Assembly: GCA_023105745.1 (NCBI GenBank)
Contig: JALGQZ010000018.1
Coordinates: forward strand, 19,116,132-19,180,131
Direction: 5' to 3'
Length of the DNA: 64,000 nt
DNA from: Austropuccinia psidii
Taxonomy: Eukaryota; Basidiomycota; Pucciniomycetes; Pucciniales; Sphaerophragmiaceae
Below, piece by piece: positions 1 through 10,569 of this stretch (the first letter of the stretch is position 1; each line of letters begins with the position of its first letter). Under the pieces are notes generated by a model. That model was not told the DNA's origin, did no database searches, and saw only the letters and a list, made by a program, of their open reading frames with translations. Position numbers and translations under genes: made by a program.

Positions 1-243
1 GAGAAATTTCCCTTGAGGAATAAGATTCCCCAAGTTATACCTCCTATTGAGACATCTGGTGCTAAGAAAATTACCCAAGTTCTTAAAGAAGGGAAATTAA
101 GAACCAAGAAAGTAAGGGAATACCTTGTTAGGTACAGTGACCCAACTTGTGAAGATGAATGGTTAGAAGAAAAAGATATACCAGAAGCTACCAAACTCCT
201 CAGAAGATTCAGAAACACTAGAAACACCAATATTACAAAGTAA
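1..243 (+). CDS. Gyp-A pol C-terminus (chromodomain end), 5' truncated by window
   Basis: This is the last 80 codons of a Ty3/Gypsy gag-pol, open from base 1 to the TAA at 241-243. The end reads like a chromodomain: YLVRYSDPTCEDEWLEE followed by the LLRRFR helix. It aligns well with the chromodomain end of the complete Gypsy pol at 27946-31713 ([22 protein letters not shown]). In chromoviruses this domain sits behind integrase and directs insertion to particular chromatin. No frameshift or stop is visible. A purine tract and an LTR follow directly, which confirms that this is the 3' end of the element. The rest of the element lies outside the window. Confidence 0.9.
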   Translation, partial: EKFPLRNKIPQVIPPIETSGAKKITQVLKEGKLRTKKVREYLVRYSDPTCEDEWLEEKDIPEATKLLRRFRNTRNTNITK

Positions 244-250
244 TATTCTT

Positions 251-266
251 TTTTAGGGGGAGGGAA
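251..266 (+). other. Polypurine tract of Gyp-A
   Basis: The run TTTTAGGGGGAGGGAA lies between the pol stop and the first base of the LTR (TGTGAGCC). A purine tract in this position is the primer for plus-strand DNA synthesis in LTR retrotransposons. Confidence 0.8.
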
Positions 267-2086
267 TGTGAGCCTTAGAGGTAATTTCATATACCCAAAA
301 GACCACAAATATAAAAAATAACATATTAATATAAATAAAATAAATTTATTAATATTATTAAAATAAAAAATCAAAATATAAATATAAAATGATGTTAGAA
401 ATAAAAAATTAATTACAATTTAAAAATAAAAATACATTAAATTTTATGAGTATAAAATTACATTTATACTTGAAAAAATTAAGTAAAAATGAAATTTTAA
501 CAAAACTGTGCAAAAAAAAAATAAATTTGGAAAAAAGTTAAATAGAATTATTATAACTTTTTATCCAATAAATAAATACATAAAAATTATTTCACAATTG
601 GATTCCTCATAAAAAATCAGGTGGGGTCACCTCTGAGTGAAATTCTTGTAACTCAACTCTAAATAAGCTTAAATTAAGTTTTTAGTATTTTCAATACAAA
701 AGTTGAAAATCCTCAAAACCTTAATTTAATTCACATCACATGTGGTGTTAACCATCAATTTTTGTGTTAAAATTGAGGTGTTGTGTTTAGTTTAGAAGTT
801 ATGAGGAATTGAAGTATTTTCAATTGAATTCAATTGAAATGTCAAAATGTGCGCGTGTATTACATAAGTGAACTTTGATTTACATATGAGGTGTCAATTA
901 CTACTGTATTGTACTGTACAATTGAATTGAATTACATATGTAAATTATAAGTATAATACATGATGAGGAATTAAAGGAAAAATAAATTGGGAAGATTAAA
1001 TTTGGGGGGCAAAAGGAACTCCAGCTCTAAGGGGGAGCTAGACCCCCAAAATCCTTGCTGACAGGTGTGGGATGTCAAAATTCATGCAAAAGTTCATCGC
1101 TTTTGGCCTGGAATTGAGTTACAGGGTCTGTGGACTCAATTGATGATGAGGTTTTGATACCAACTGGGGTAGTTTTAGCTGTTGCCAAGAGGGTAAAACT
1201 ACCCTTAAGATAAAAAAAACCATAGTAAAAACAGTTTTAACTGGTTTCTACGCCTCTTACACACATTCTGACGTGTTTTGAGGGCTCTAGTCCTGGTATT
1301 GCTATAGTAATGGCTGATTTAAGGGTCTAAAATGGCTTAAACCAGCCCTTTTTGGTCTAAACCAGGGTTCAATGATGCCATAATTGGCTTTTCTGTTGTC
1401 AGACTATTTTTCACGACTGACAAGAGTAAAATTTACTTTTTGAGTAAGAGAATTGATGGCTATAAAACAATGTCTTCTTTGCCCCACTTTTCTCTTCATG
1501 TTAGAATCTTTTTCCTTTTATTAATTAGTTTAAACACTGTTAAACCAATCAATAAAAGATTCCAACCACCATTTTTAAATCATTTTAATTCATTTAACCA
1601 CGTGAAAAAATCATTATAATCATTGTTTGTAACTCTTATAATCATTTTACCCCTGAACCACCCCAAAAGTGAATTAAAGCATCTTTCATCACTGTAAACT
1701 TTGTCACTTTGTTTCCAAATTCACTCTGGTCACTTTTGGGCGTGTTTTCTCTTTAATATTCTTTTTAAAGACTTTGTTCTTTAATTAATTGCTTGCAGTT
1801 CTTTGCTCAATTAATTCCAATTGAAATTGCTCTTGAAGAAATTTCTTTTGTAGCCTTAAAATATCTCTTGTAGAGTATTCTTTGGATAAATTTTTATTGT
1901 TGGTAAAACAATAAATTTTTATAATATTATTGTTTTATACTAATAAAGTTTTAAAAAACAAAATTGGCGTTTTTTCTCTTAAAAATAATATTTCATACTA
2001 TTTTTAATTGAATTTTACCTTATACAAATTTTGAGGACAGGAAAAGTACTTGATTTTTAATCAAAGTTTCATATCCACACCTTACA
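267..2086 (+). repeat. 3' LTR of Gyp-A (copy A1)
   Basis: The repeat starts TGTGAGCCTTAGAGG and ends CACACCTTACA, with the usual TG...CA termini. It matches a reverse-oriented copy at 38212-39977 and a forward copy at 41598-43349 along its whole length (1820, 1766 and 1752 bp). Shared landmarks include the blocks around 590-700 and 2030-2086. The right flank, CATAT, would be the target-site duplication, but its partner is outside the window. The insertion cuts through a MULE transposase gene, whose 5' end lies directly to the right on the other strand. Confidence 0.9.
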
Positions 2087-2219
2087 CATATTCAGCCTCA
2101 GGGTGGACACAGAATACCCCTGTTCCCTGGAAACATCATTAAACTTCTGCAATAAAAGCTCAAGGGTCTGGAATTAATCTTCAGTGGGGGTAACAGCAAT
2201 TTTTGTGGAAAGATTTGAG
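2087..2219 (-). pseudogene. MULE transposase N-terminus, fragment (copy 2)
   Basis: On the minus strand this reads FQTLELLLQKFNDV then REQGYSVSTLRLN. It matches the N-terminus of the MULE relic at 15234 (LKTLELLRKNFHDF, KEQGYTVSNLSFN). One in-frame stop precedes the match, so the copy is dead. The LTR at 267-2086 removed or displaced everything downstream. MULE (Mutator-like) transposases start with a FAR1-type DNA-binding region, and this fragment is the lead-in to it. Confidence 0.7.
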
Positions 2220-2783
2220 GAATTATGTAAGAAAAATGAAAAAATGGTGAATTTGGGGCCTATGGAACTAGGAAAGAGCCTTTCCAAATAAGCAAAAATG
2301 AGATAAAGGATATTAAAAGTAAAACAAAATTGGTGAAAGCTATGGCTAATGAAAGAGGGAATAAATAAAAAAGGAAATCTGGTTCTTGGTAAAGTAAAAA
2401 GAGGTTAAAAAAGATTTGGAGGCAGAGTTTTTTTTGAGAAAAACGGGGTCTTGGGGTTATAAAATAAATGGAATTTCTTTGATAAGATCTTCTAAAATGG
2501 GTTGGAATGGTGATTTTGAAAAAGAAAGTTTGTTTGGGGTGGGATATATTTGGGATTATTTGTATTTGATTTTTGGGTGGGGATGTGAAAAAAATGGGTC
2601 AGGGAGTTTGTTTTGGGGAATAAACTATCTTTTAAAGAGCTTTGAAAGGTTTTGGGCCAATAAAGGTTTTTTAATTGAAAATGGGCCCAGGGAGATCCTT
2701 CCATGCTTTACTGATTAATGGCAAAAACATGTAATGGTTTATGTGTTTTTTACCATTTTGCTTATGTGCTATTACCAGAAACC
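2220..2783 (-). other. 5' terminal region of MULE copy 2
   Basis: The segment is an inverted, diverged copy of 12537-12970, which sits at the same place upstream of the other MULE relic. Both end in a similar terminus: here GGTTTCTGGTAATAGCACA read on the minus strand, there GGGTTCTGGTAAAATCATG. I read this as the element's end with its terminal repeat. An open frame of 100 codons on the plus strand (2416-2718) has a distorted counterpart in the other copy, but no family is recognisable and it may be chance. Confidence 0.5.
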
Positions 2784-4679
2784 TTCCATTACTTCTTAAA
2801 TTGACTTCATGCTTGTATCTACTATAAGCTTTATGAAAGGTTTATGCTTAAGTTAATAAGCTAAATTATATTTGAATCTTTTGACAATCGACAATTTCAA
2901 AAACTCCTCAAGTGGATTACTTATCAATAAGTAATTTTTGGGGGCAATCTTAGAAGAGAAATATTTTTATTAAATATGCAAATAATCAATATTTTAAATG
3001 AATAAATTGCAAACAAAAAATATCTTATCAACTTAGTAAGATAATTTACATTTTAATGATAAATTGAAACTAAAATCTGTAAAGTATTTCAGAATGGTGG
3101 CTATTCAAAAATTTAAATGATTGAATAATTTTTTTAGTGTTGAATAAATCCAAAGTAAATTATCCTTTTCAATACAAGAAAAAAATTAACATCATGAGGT
3201 ATATTTCCAAAATTTCTGAATAAAGTAAATGACACTTGATTGGATTCATGCATAAATTTATCACATGATTAAAGAAAATCAAGTTAAAGTATCATATTTG
3301 ATGCTAAATAAATGTAATTTAAATTCTGAAACTGAAAATAATATCCTTATTATTTCAATAGGCTTTTAAGGTATTGTTCTAGATAATTTGATTCACCTTA
3401 ATATTTCTTAATACTATAATCAAGATCATCATTAAAAGTTTTTTCAAAAAGAATGTTTTATGATTTGTTTTTTTTGTTTGATTGTTATTTTCTTCTTTCA
3501 GCTATTTGTTTTTTTGATTTTTTTTTCTTGTAGATATGAACCATGTTCATTAATCATCTTTTTTGAAGACACATTTGAGTCATTGGAACCAAGTGTTTGA
3601 ACAATAAATGACTTTAGATTGGTATACAAAAAAGGTCATCATAATTGAAAACCATTTATTCATTGATTTTATTTTGAATTCAGATTGCTTAAAATTGGAA
3701 ATCTATGGGGAAAATTTTAAACAGGATTTTTAGTGTGATTCTATGGTCATAATTAAGAAATATAATTAATTTGATGATTTATTATAAATTTCATTATCTT
3801 CATTTTTAGCCATAATGCTAGAAATCAAATTATAAATTGTTGAAAAAATATATGGTTTCACAAGAAATCGAAGAAATTTCTTGAAAAAAAAAAAGATAGT
3901 GGTCATTAACTATTTCCTTTTAAGAAATGCAGATTCCAGAAAAATGAGCAATGAGGTTCAATAAATTAACACATAATCAATTCATTGAAATCTTGGATAT
4001 AATATCATATTCATCTGTGCTTTGGGTGCCTATAAAAATCCCAAAAACCTACAAGTTTTAAGAAAAATATTTATGAATTCTTCAATTGTGTTGATAGAAA
4101 AAATTCAAGGCATAACTCAACTGAAAGGTTTGTTTCAAATCAAAGACATACTTATATTTAAAAAGATATATATAGAAAACCTTATGTTACATTTCCAATT
4201 TTTTTTATTATGAAGACATAATAAATGATCAACATCAAAAAAATATTTCTTTCAATTTCCTAAGAGATAACCTAAATAATTCCAATTATTGGATCATTTA
4301 TACCTTCAAAATCCTTGATATGTTCCCTTCTCCGAAATTACATAGCCCTTCAAACAGGATTACACTCATTTGTAGAAATATTAATATCATAATCATATTT
4401 TTCTGTTCATTCTTTGTATGATCTTATGATCTTCTATTTTCTTCCTGCATCTGTTTTTTATCTTCCCTTACTTTTGGTATTTTATTCCTCTTTTCAGCCT
4501 ATTTTTGACTTTTTTTTTATATTATCATCATCATTAATGGACTCAATAGAGCCCGGATTTTTTCATTCATTAATATCCATTGTTATTATGTTTATTTTAT
4601 ATTAAAAATTGATCCCTTTATAAGGAAATCTTTCTGTCTAACCACTTCATCATTAATCACATTTATCAATTGAACAGCT
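2784..4679. other. AT-rich decayed DNA, no gene seen
   Basis: The stretch is made largely of A/T runs with stops in all frames. I see no LTR ends, tRNA-like fold or recognisable protein fragment. It probably includes the upstream part of the Plavaka relic that follows, but nothing can be aligned by eye. Confidence 0.5.
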
Positions 4680-6700
4680 TATTGTAGCATCTTGTTTCTG
4701 AACTCCAGGAACTGTGGACAGGTGTCCACTTGACTCAAACAGCCAGATTCCCTTCCCTTTTAAACTGGGGATATTCCAGCCCTCAGAATGATTTTATGTT
4801 TAGAATCTCACTCAGAAAGTCAATTTTGTGCACATTGCAATTTACCCATTAATTAACATATCCAAAATGTTCACAAAGCCACTTGTCCCCCAAAGGTTAA
4901 AGATAAGCATGAATCAGGAATTACTCATTGGCTTCAGAAAGCTATAATTAGCCAAAAAAGGAAACTTTTAGCAGAACATGGAACTCCCTACACTATCTTG
5001 AGAGACCTTCCTTAGTGGAATGATTCCCAAATGGTGACTATTGATGTTATGTATACTTTTTTATTGGTTCTTCTGAGATTATAGTCTAACCTATCTTAAA
5101 ATTCAAAATGATGTAGAAAAATTATAATTAAAGGAAGTAAAAACCAAAAAAACATCAATAATTCATCATTTGGAACTTCAGAATGAAATTCATCAAACCT
5201 CAGTAGGAAGGACATTGAAAGAATAAAAAACCCTGTTACTTCAAAAAATACAAGTTATCACTCAGGAAAACCTCAAATAATTCATAATTTAAATAATTCT
5301 GCAGTTCTATTAAAAAATTTAAGAATGGTAAGAAAGTCAAATGCAGATATCAGGTCCATCACCCAAATGTCAAGTCGTACACAAGCCAAGCTCCCATGTT
5401 TTTAAAAGGAACCCCACAGTCTCAAACCTTCTGTCAAGCCCCCACCCTCCATCAATATCAAAACTAAGAAGGTCATCAGAAATTTCATTAAAATGTGCTT
5501 CTGAGGAGATACTGGAAGCTCATCTGGTAAAGGAAAGGAAAAGGAAGTTTATCCAAGTTCCAATTCATCAATCACCTGGTATATTTTCAAAGGAATCGTG
5601 TATAATGCATAAGCCTACCTTCATCAATTCTTTTCCACAGGAATCCTCATCTCTCTAGCTGGAAAAAAGACAAATCTTCTTTGACACCACTTGTGGGTGA
5701 ATCCAAGAAGAAACTGAATATAGCCATTGAGGAGCTTGCATCTCTACATGAAGGTAACCAGAAGCTTACCCTGCCATAATGGATAACCCAAAACCCATAA
5801 ATATGGTAATTCCTTCATTTCGAATCTCAAAGGCTTCTGATTGGCTTATCTTATATGCAGTAAATATAGTCTTATTACTCATCCCAAAATGGAATCATGA
5901 AAAGAATCAAAATCCCTTCAAAGAAATACTTCTTTAAACCACTTCCACTTTAGTCTCTTTAGTTAACATTTCAGTTGCCCACCCAATTTCAAATTCTCAA
6001 CTAGATTTATTTTACAAGCCTTAGTTCACTATCTCCAGGGCTTATTGAAAAATTGGGATCAAAATATAAAGATAAAACCCACTATTCAAATTTGTCCACA
6101 TTTATCTGAACTTATTTTGAACTATGGACCACCCTCATTTTTTTATGCTTGGAAGGTGAAAGAATAAATCATCTGGTGACTCTGGAAAATAAAAATGAAA
6201 ACACAGACAAGAGTTTTTTATCAAAATTTACTTATTATTAATTCATATCAATCTTCATACAAAATTCCAAAACATCTTTACAAGTCATTCTTTCAAAAAA
6301 TTGCTTCCAAAAATAAGCTTAAGAGAGTTTCTGGATGGACTAGGTTAAAATCTTCCCAAAGAAAACTACTTCCAATAACCATCATATTTCCAAGATTTGA
6401 GCTTAATTATTTATGGAAAAAAAATTTTTTTAACCAAAAGCAAATTCAATTCAATTAAAAACACTCAATCTTTTCCAAAGCTTCCTCAAAAAATGATCCT
6501 TAAATTATTTTCCTAAATTTGATTCTTTTGAGTGGACCTTGTGTGCATCTATAAGTTTTAAGGGGACTATAATTTTCCCTGAATCATGAAACCTTGGAAA
6601 ATCTCAGCTAACATTTATTGAAAAAATGGGTATGCCTTAATTACATTTTTCAATTTTTGAGGAAATAAGCTGGGAGGAAGCTTCAAAAAGATATTTCTTA
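4680..6700 (+). pseudogene. Plavaka/CACTA transposase relic (Plv-0)
   Basis: Scattered plus-strand fragments in order match the Plavaka family of CACTA-like transposases. A zinc-ligand segment reads FCAHCNLPI (about 4826). It is followed by GITHWLQKA and then by YTILRDLP-WNDSQMVTIDVMY (about 4915-5054), which corresponds to the family's 'Y-ILEDLPYWD..RMVNLDIMH' block. A spacer has AHLVKERKRKFIQVP (about 5520). A DUF4218-like end reads IKIKPTIQICPHLSELILNYGPP (about 6065-6130). There are many stops and frameshifts. Family assignment rests on motif order and memory of rust homologues. The same C-terminal block occurs in the minus-strand relic at 18882-19241. Confidence 0.55.
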
Positions 6701-8479
6701 TTTTTAATAATACTCACTACACTACTAAAATTCAAGAAACATGAATATCCTTACAAAATAATTACTTACTTGAATGTAAAATTATTATTAACTAAATTTG
6801 AAATCTTTATTATAATAACTCAAGAAAAGATTCAAGGATATTTTGCAAATTACAAGAGATCATCAAAACTTTTGGATTCTGATGATTAAGTCCTTTTTTC
6901 TATTACTATAAATCAAGTTGTAAGTATGAAATTATTAGTTATATTACTGGAGATTATTTACTAAAAAATCTTTTACTTCCAAACACAGGAAAACATCTCT
7001 CTCTAAGCTTCATTTAATTTAACTTCCAAACTCTTAAAGAAACTAACCTTTTAAAATTCATTTGAATTATGATGACAAAATTTATTTTTGAATCAAGTTA
7101 TTCTTTTATAAATTTTAATAAAATTGTATTTAAAAGATGATTATTTCAAAATTAAATCCAAAAGTTTTTTTAATAAAGAATATTTTATTGTCTCACATCA
7201 TTAAATTTTCTTAAATGATGATTATTCACCATTTTTTAATGATATATCCCTAAGAATTAGTTCAATTAAAGTAATTTTTAAAACCACCATTTAATTAAGT
7301 ATGAAAAATAAAATATTGGAAGGATTAGATTAATATTACTTTCTGAATTTATATTACATAATCTTCATTAATTACCTTTTTTAAATTTGTCAGAAAATAT
7401 ATAACATACCTGTGGCTCATATTTAATTCAAATATTCATCCTCCTTGTGATATTCCAAACTATTATAAATAGAAAGCTTTAAGTTACAAGAGAGAATTGT
7501 AATTTCTTGCAAAATATTCTGAAATTTTGAGGAGGGGAATACAAAATCTAAAGGGTTCCATGGGGAATTTAGAATTACTCCTGAAGATAGTGGATTTTTT
7601 GGAGTAATTCTATCTTCTTATGAATTGAAAGGATAGTTTATTTATTTAATAATGTGGTCTCATCATATGAAATTATTCAAAATCAAAATCTTCTATTTTA
7701 CAGTTTCAATTTCACTTCAGGTTGAAACCTATCCAACTTATCTCCTATTTTATTTTCCAAATTCAAAACCTGCTGTCAGTTGTAGCCACTTTTCTCATTG
7801 TGATAATGGTTAAAAAGAAAACAATTTTGAATTCAAGGTTTCAACAAGAAATCTTCTTTTTGAAAAAAAAAATAGGGTTTGGAATAATATGAAATAAGAA
7901 CTTTTTGTATACATCAATGTCCAAATTTATAGTTTTTGGTAAAGCTTTATCTCTTAATTATATATGTATACAAATAATCAGCTTTATGATTGACATAGAT
8001 ATTCTAAAATTGAAATTAAAATTTTATAAAGGATATTTTTGAATTCATATTTGGATATTCTTGGATTCCTATATGATAATTTATGCACCTAGGCTGCAGG
8101 GCAGTGCAGTGAGCAGTGCCCTAGTTAGTCATGTAATTTTTTTATTTTTTCCATTAACTTAACATTACTTTATTTAGATTATGATATGGAATTGATTTAT
8201 CAAAATCCTGATATCAGTTTAATAGCACCTTTTTCAAATAAAATAAAAAGAAAATTCACAATTCATTCATCTCCTTATTTATTTACTTTTGTTTTAAAAA
8301 AATATGATTTATGTTATATTGACTTAAATTGAATTATATTATATTTTAATAAGCATCCTTTTAATAATATATAGATATGTTATAATAATTTGAAAATTAT
8401 AAAAGTAGAGTATTATTAACTTTATTTCTAATTATTTCTATTGGGTCTGATAGTTTTTTTGTTACAATTTGGGTTGATT
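6701..8479. other. AT-rich decayed DNA, no gene seen
   Basis: The first few hundred bases may be the end of the Plavaka relic. Beyond that there are only short frames and homopolymer runs. A GC-richer patch at about 8088-8128 has several CAGTG repeats but no convincing fold. Confidence 0.5.
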
Positions 8480-9021
8480 TAAGGAAATACATTATCTCAG
8501 TATGAACCGGTAATTAGCATCAGTCAGGTGCTACTCACTTGCAGAGTTGCAGGGATCCATTCAATCGTCAAGATCTGGCTTTATAGGTCGACAGGAATGA
8601 CAATGTAGTCTGAATAGCTACAGATGGACCTTTTTAGAAACAATATGTTTGATGATGATATTCGAATTTTAATTTATTTTGTGGTGGTAAAGCTTTTCAA
8701 GCAGTTGTCAAAGCAAACACATTTTTCAAAAATTTTAAGCGAGCCTTTAAACAAACAATTTTTTTAAAAAAGTTCAACAAAGTTCATGGAAAAATGTAAA
8801 TTCTTTTTCGATCAAGATTAATGAGCCAACACCATCCTTGCCCCTTAAAAAGACGAATAAAAAACAATTACAAACCAATCGCTATTAATTCAACAAAGAA
8901 AGGATTAATTGATTTTACAAAGAGGAATGTGATTTTGATGATACTTTTAAAGTTTTTTTTTGAAAAGATGACTTGTAAAACAATGTAAAAAACGATTGAG
9001 CTTTTCTTTTCTTTTCTTTTT
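8480..9021. other. CpG-retaining 3' flank of the host gene
   Basis: Base composition changes at about 8500: CpG dinucleotides return (for example AACCGGTAAT and AGGTCGACAGG) after kilobases with almost none. The segment lies downstream of the minus-strand gene at 9022-10262. It likely holds that gene's 3' UTR and terminator, or the end of a second host transcript. I find no coding frame in it. Confidence 0.4.
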
Positions 9022-10262
9022 TTAAATTTCAATTAATGGTTTTGGTTCATTTGATGATGATTTAGTTTCATTGAGATGATAAGGTAAGAGAGGTTTATGA
9101 TCTTTATTAGATGATGATAATGATGAATTTGAAGATAATAGGATGGTGAGAAGATGGAGATGAAAGATCGTAAAGAGGATAGAGAGAGTTAATAGACCGG
9201 GCAAGACGATTAACCGAACGAACTCATCACAATTTTCACCATCATGACCAAATTGATTATTGAAAGGCCACCAGGAAGGGTAATCGAGTTCATTGATACG
9301 ATCGTCATTTGAAGTTGATTTATAAAAAGAGAGAAGACGAAAGAAGTTTTGAAATGAGAAAGTTGATGAATGATGATTGAAAGGATTGATTCGAATGAGT
9401 TTTAGAGTAGAAGTTGATGAATTTGATGAATTAGAAATAGTAGAGGAATGAGAATGATTGAGGTTAGATGAAGGACAATAATAAGCCAAGAATGAATGAT
9501 TTAAAGATTTTAAGAGTAAAATGTAAAGTTGATGTAAACCAATGATTGAAAGGTCAGAGGTGAAGATGATAGTAGTTAAAGAGATTGAGATGAAACCACC
9601 GATGAAAGAGTTTAAAGCGGCTTGAAATTTGATTGGAGTGTGCAAGATGGGTTTTGACTGAAAAAGCAATGAATGAAATGATTCAAGAATGTTAATGAAA
9701 TGATGAATGCAGATGAATTGATTGAAAGAAATGAAAAAATGATACATACTAAGATTATAGCTAATAAAGAAGATAAAGAAGATAATAAACTGAAGCTAGT
9801 GATTGAGTTTATAGTAGTTACGATGAAAGTTAAGATGATTAAGATGATAGATTTTTTTGATTTACTGAGGCTTAGACCGTCGTCCTCATCACCATCGTCT
9901 TCATCTTGAATTACACTGATCAACCAAGCTGAATCTGTCAAGTTTAGCTTTATTAAGATTAAGATTGACGAGATTAAGATGATGATGGAATAAACTAATT
10001 GAGTTTGACTAGAAATTAAAATTCAAAATGTAAAATTTCAGCAAAGCCAATCAACCTCATTCATTAAGAGTAGAATTAAGATTAAAGTCCGAATCCAATG
10101 ATTGATAAATTATTTTTAAGCTTACTTAGTCGTTAAGATTCCTAAAAAGCTAGGATTTCGATTTCGATTTCGATTTTGATTTCGATTTTGATTTTGATTA
10201 GATTTCGATTTATTCGAGATTTTGATATTATTGATTTTTGATAAAATCGATTTCGATGTCAT
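9022..10262 (-). CDS. Host multi-pass membrane protein, three exons, family unknown
   Basis: Joined exons 10262-10126, 10008-9750 and 9657-9022 give 343 residues. Intron 1 (10125-10009, 117 bp) runs GTAAGC...TTCTAG and intron 2 (9749-9658, 92 bp) GTATGT...TTTCAG with CATTAAC upstream of the acceptor. Reading frames join exactly at both. The ATG at 10262 is the only suitable start. Residues 22-36 are an Asn-Arg/Gln repeat. Predicted membrane segments lie near 49-68, 98-132, 148-170 and 279-306. An acidic patch (DEDDGDEDDG) is at 81-90, a Ser/Asn-rich loop near 195-240, and a Ser-rich tail follows. Four-segment layout is typical of small endomembrane or plasma-membrane proteins, but I do not recognise the family. 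CpG content and codon use differ sharply from the surrounding transposons, which supports a real gene. Confidence 0.8.
10154..10199 (-). repeat. In-frame hexanucleotide repeat in exon 1
   Basis: Seven tandem GATTTC/GATTTT units, read on the minus strand, encode alternating Asn and Arg/Gln in the N-terminal tail of the membrane protein. The 6-bp unit keeps frame, so length changes would only lengthen or shorten the tail. Confidence 0.85.
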
Positions 10263-10306
10263 CTTTTGTTTCTTTGTATTAAAATAAAAGTAATTTTTTT
10301 AGTCTT

Positions 10307-10342
10307 GAAATTTTTGAAATTTTTGAAATTTTTGAAATTTTT
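10307..10342. repeat. Four tandem 9-bp units upstream of the host gene
   Basis: The unit GAAATTTTT is repeated four times without a break, followed by ATTTTTAAAAATCG-like sequence. It lies 45-80 bp upstream of the host gene's ATG, so in its 5' UTR or core promoter. Confidence 0.85.
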
Positions 10343-10368
10343 AAAAATCGAAAAACGAAATATAAACT

Positions 10369-10385
10369 AAAAAAAAAAAAAAAAA
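10369..10385. repeat. A17 / T17 homopolymer
   Basis: Seventeen consecutive A on the plus strand (T on the host gene's strand), about 107 bp upstream of its ATG. Poly(dA:dT) tracts exclude nucleosomes in fungal promoters, which fits this position. Confidence 0.8.
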
Positions 10386-10560
10386 TCTGTGATGAGTCAC
10401 TCATGACCGATTATCCGAAACCCGATCCCCGCCCGACTCAGAACCAAACAGATTGACCTCTCGCCCGGCCCGGGGACTTGGGGAACACCAGCCGGATTAA
10501 GTGGGTGATGAGTAAGCCAAGCTGAGTATATTAACCGGTACTTGGATATCGGTGGCGAAA
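10386..10560 (-). promoter_or_regulatory. GC-rich upstream region of the host gene
   Basis: A locally GC- and CpG-rich block (for example GATCCCCGCCCGACTC and CTCGCCCGGCCCGGGG) in an AT-rich neighbourhood, ending near 10560. At 10392-10404 is ATGAGTCACTCAT, an inverted repeat around one base that contains TGAGTCA, the binding site of Gcn4/AP-1 type bZIP factors. The position upstream of the ATG at 10262 suggests a promoter, but the transcription start cannot be placed. Confidence 0.45.
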
Positions 10561-10569
10561 TCTATGGGA

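Noticed and set aside
8088..8128. Possible hairpin with CTAGG/CCTAG ends and CAGTG repeats
   Set aside because: The arms pair over only a few bases and no tRNA or ncRNA fold results.
9700..9909. Plus-strand frame opposite the host gene
   Set aside because: Antisense to exon 2 and intron 2; its Lys/Asp/Ser repeats mirror the minus-strand coding and have no independent support.
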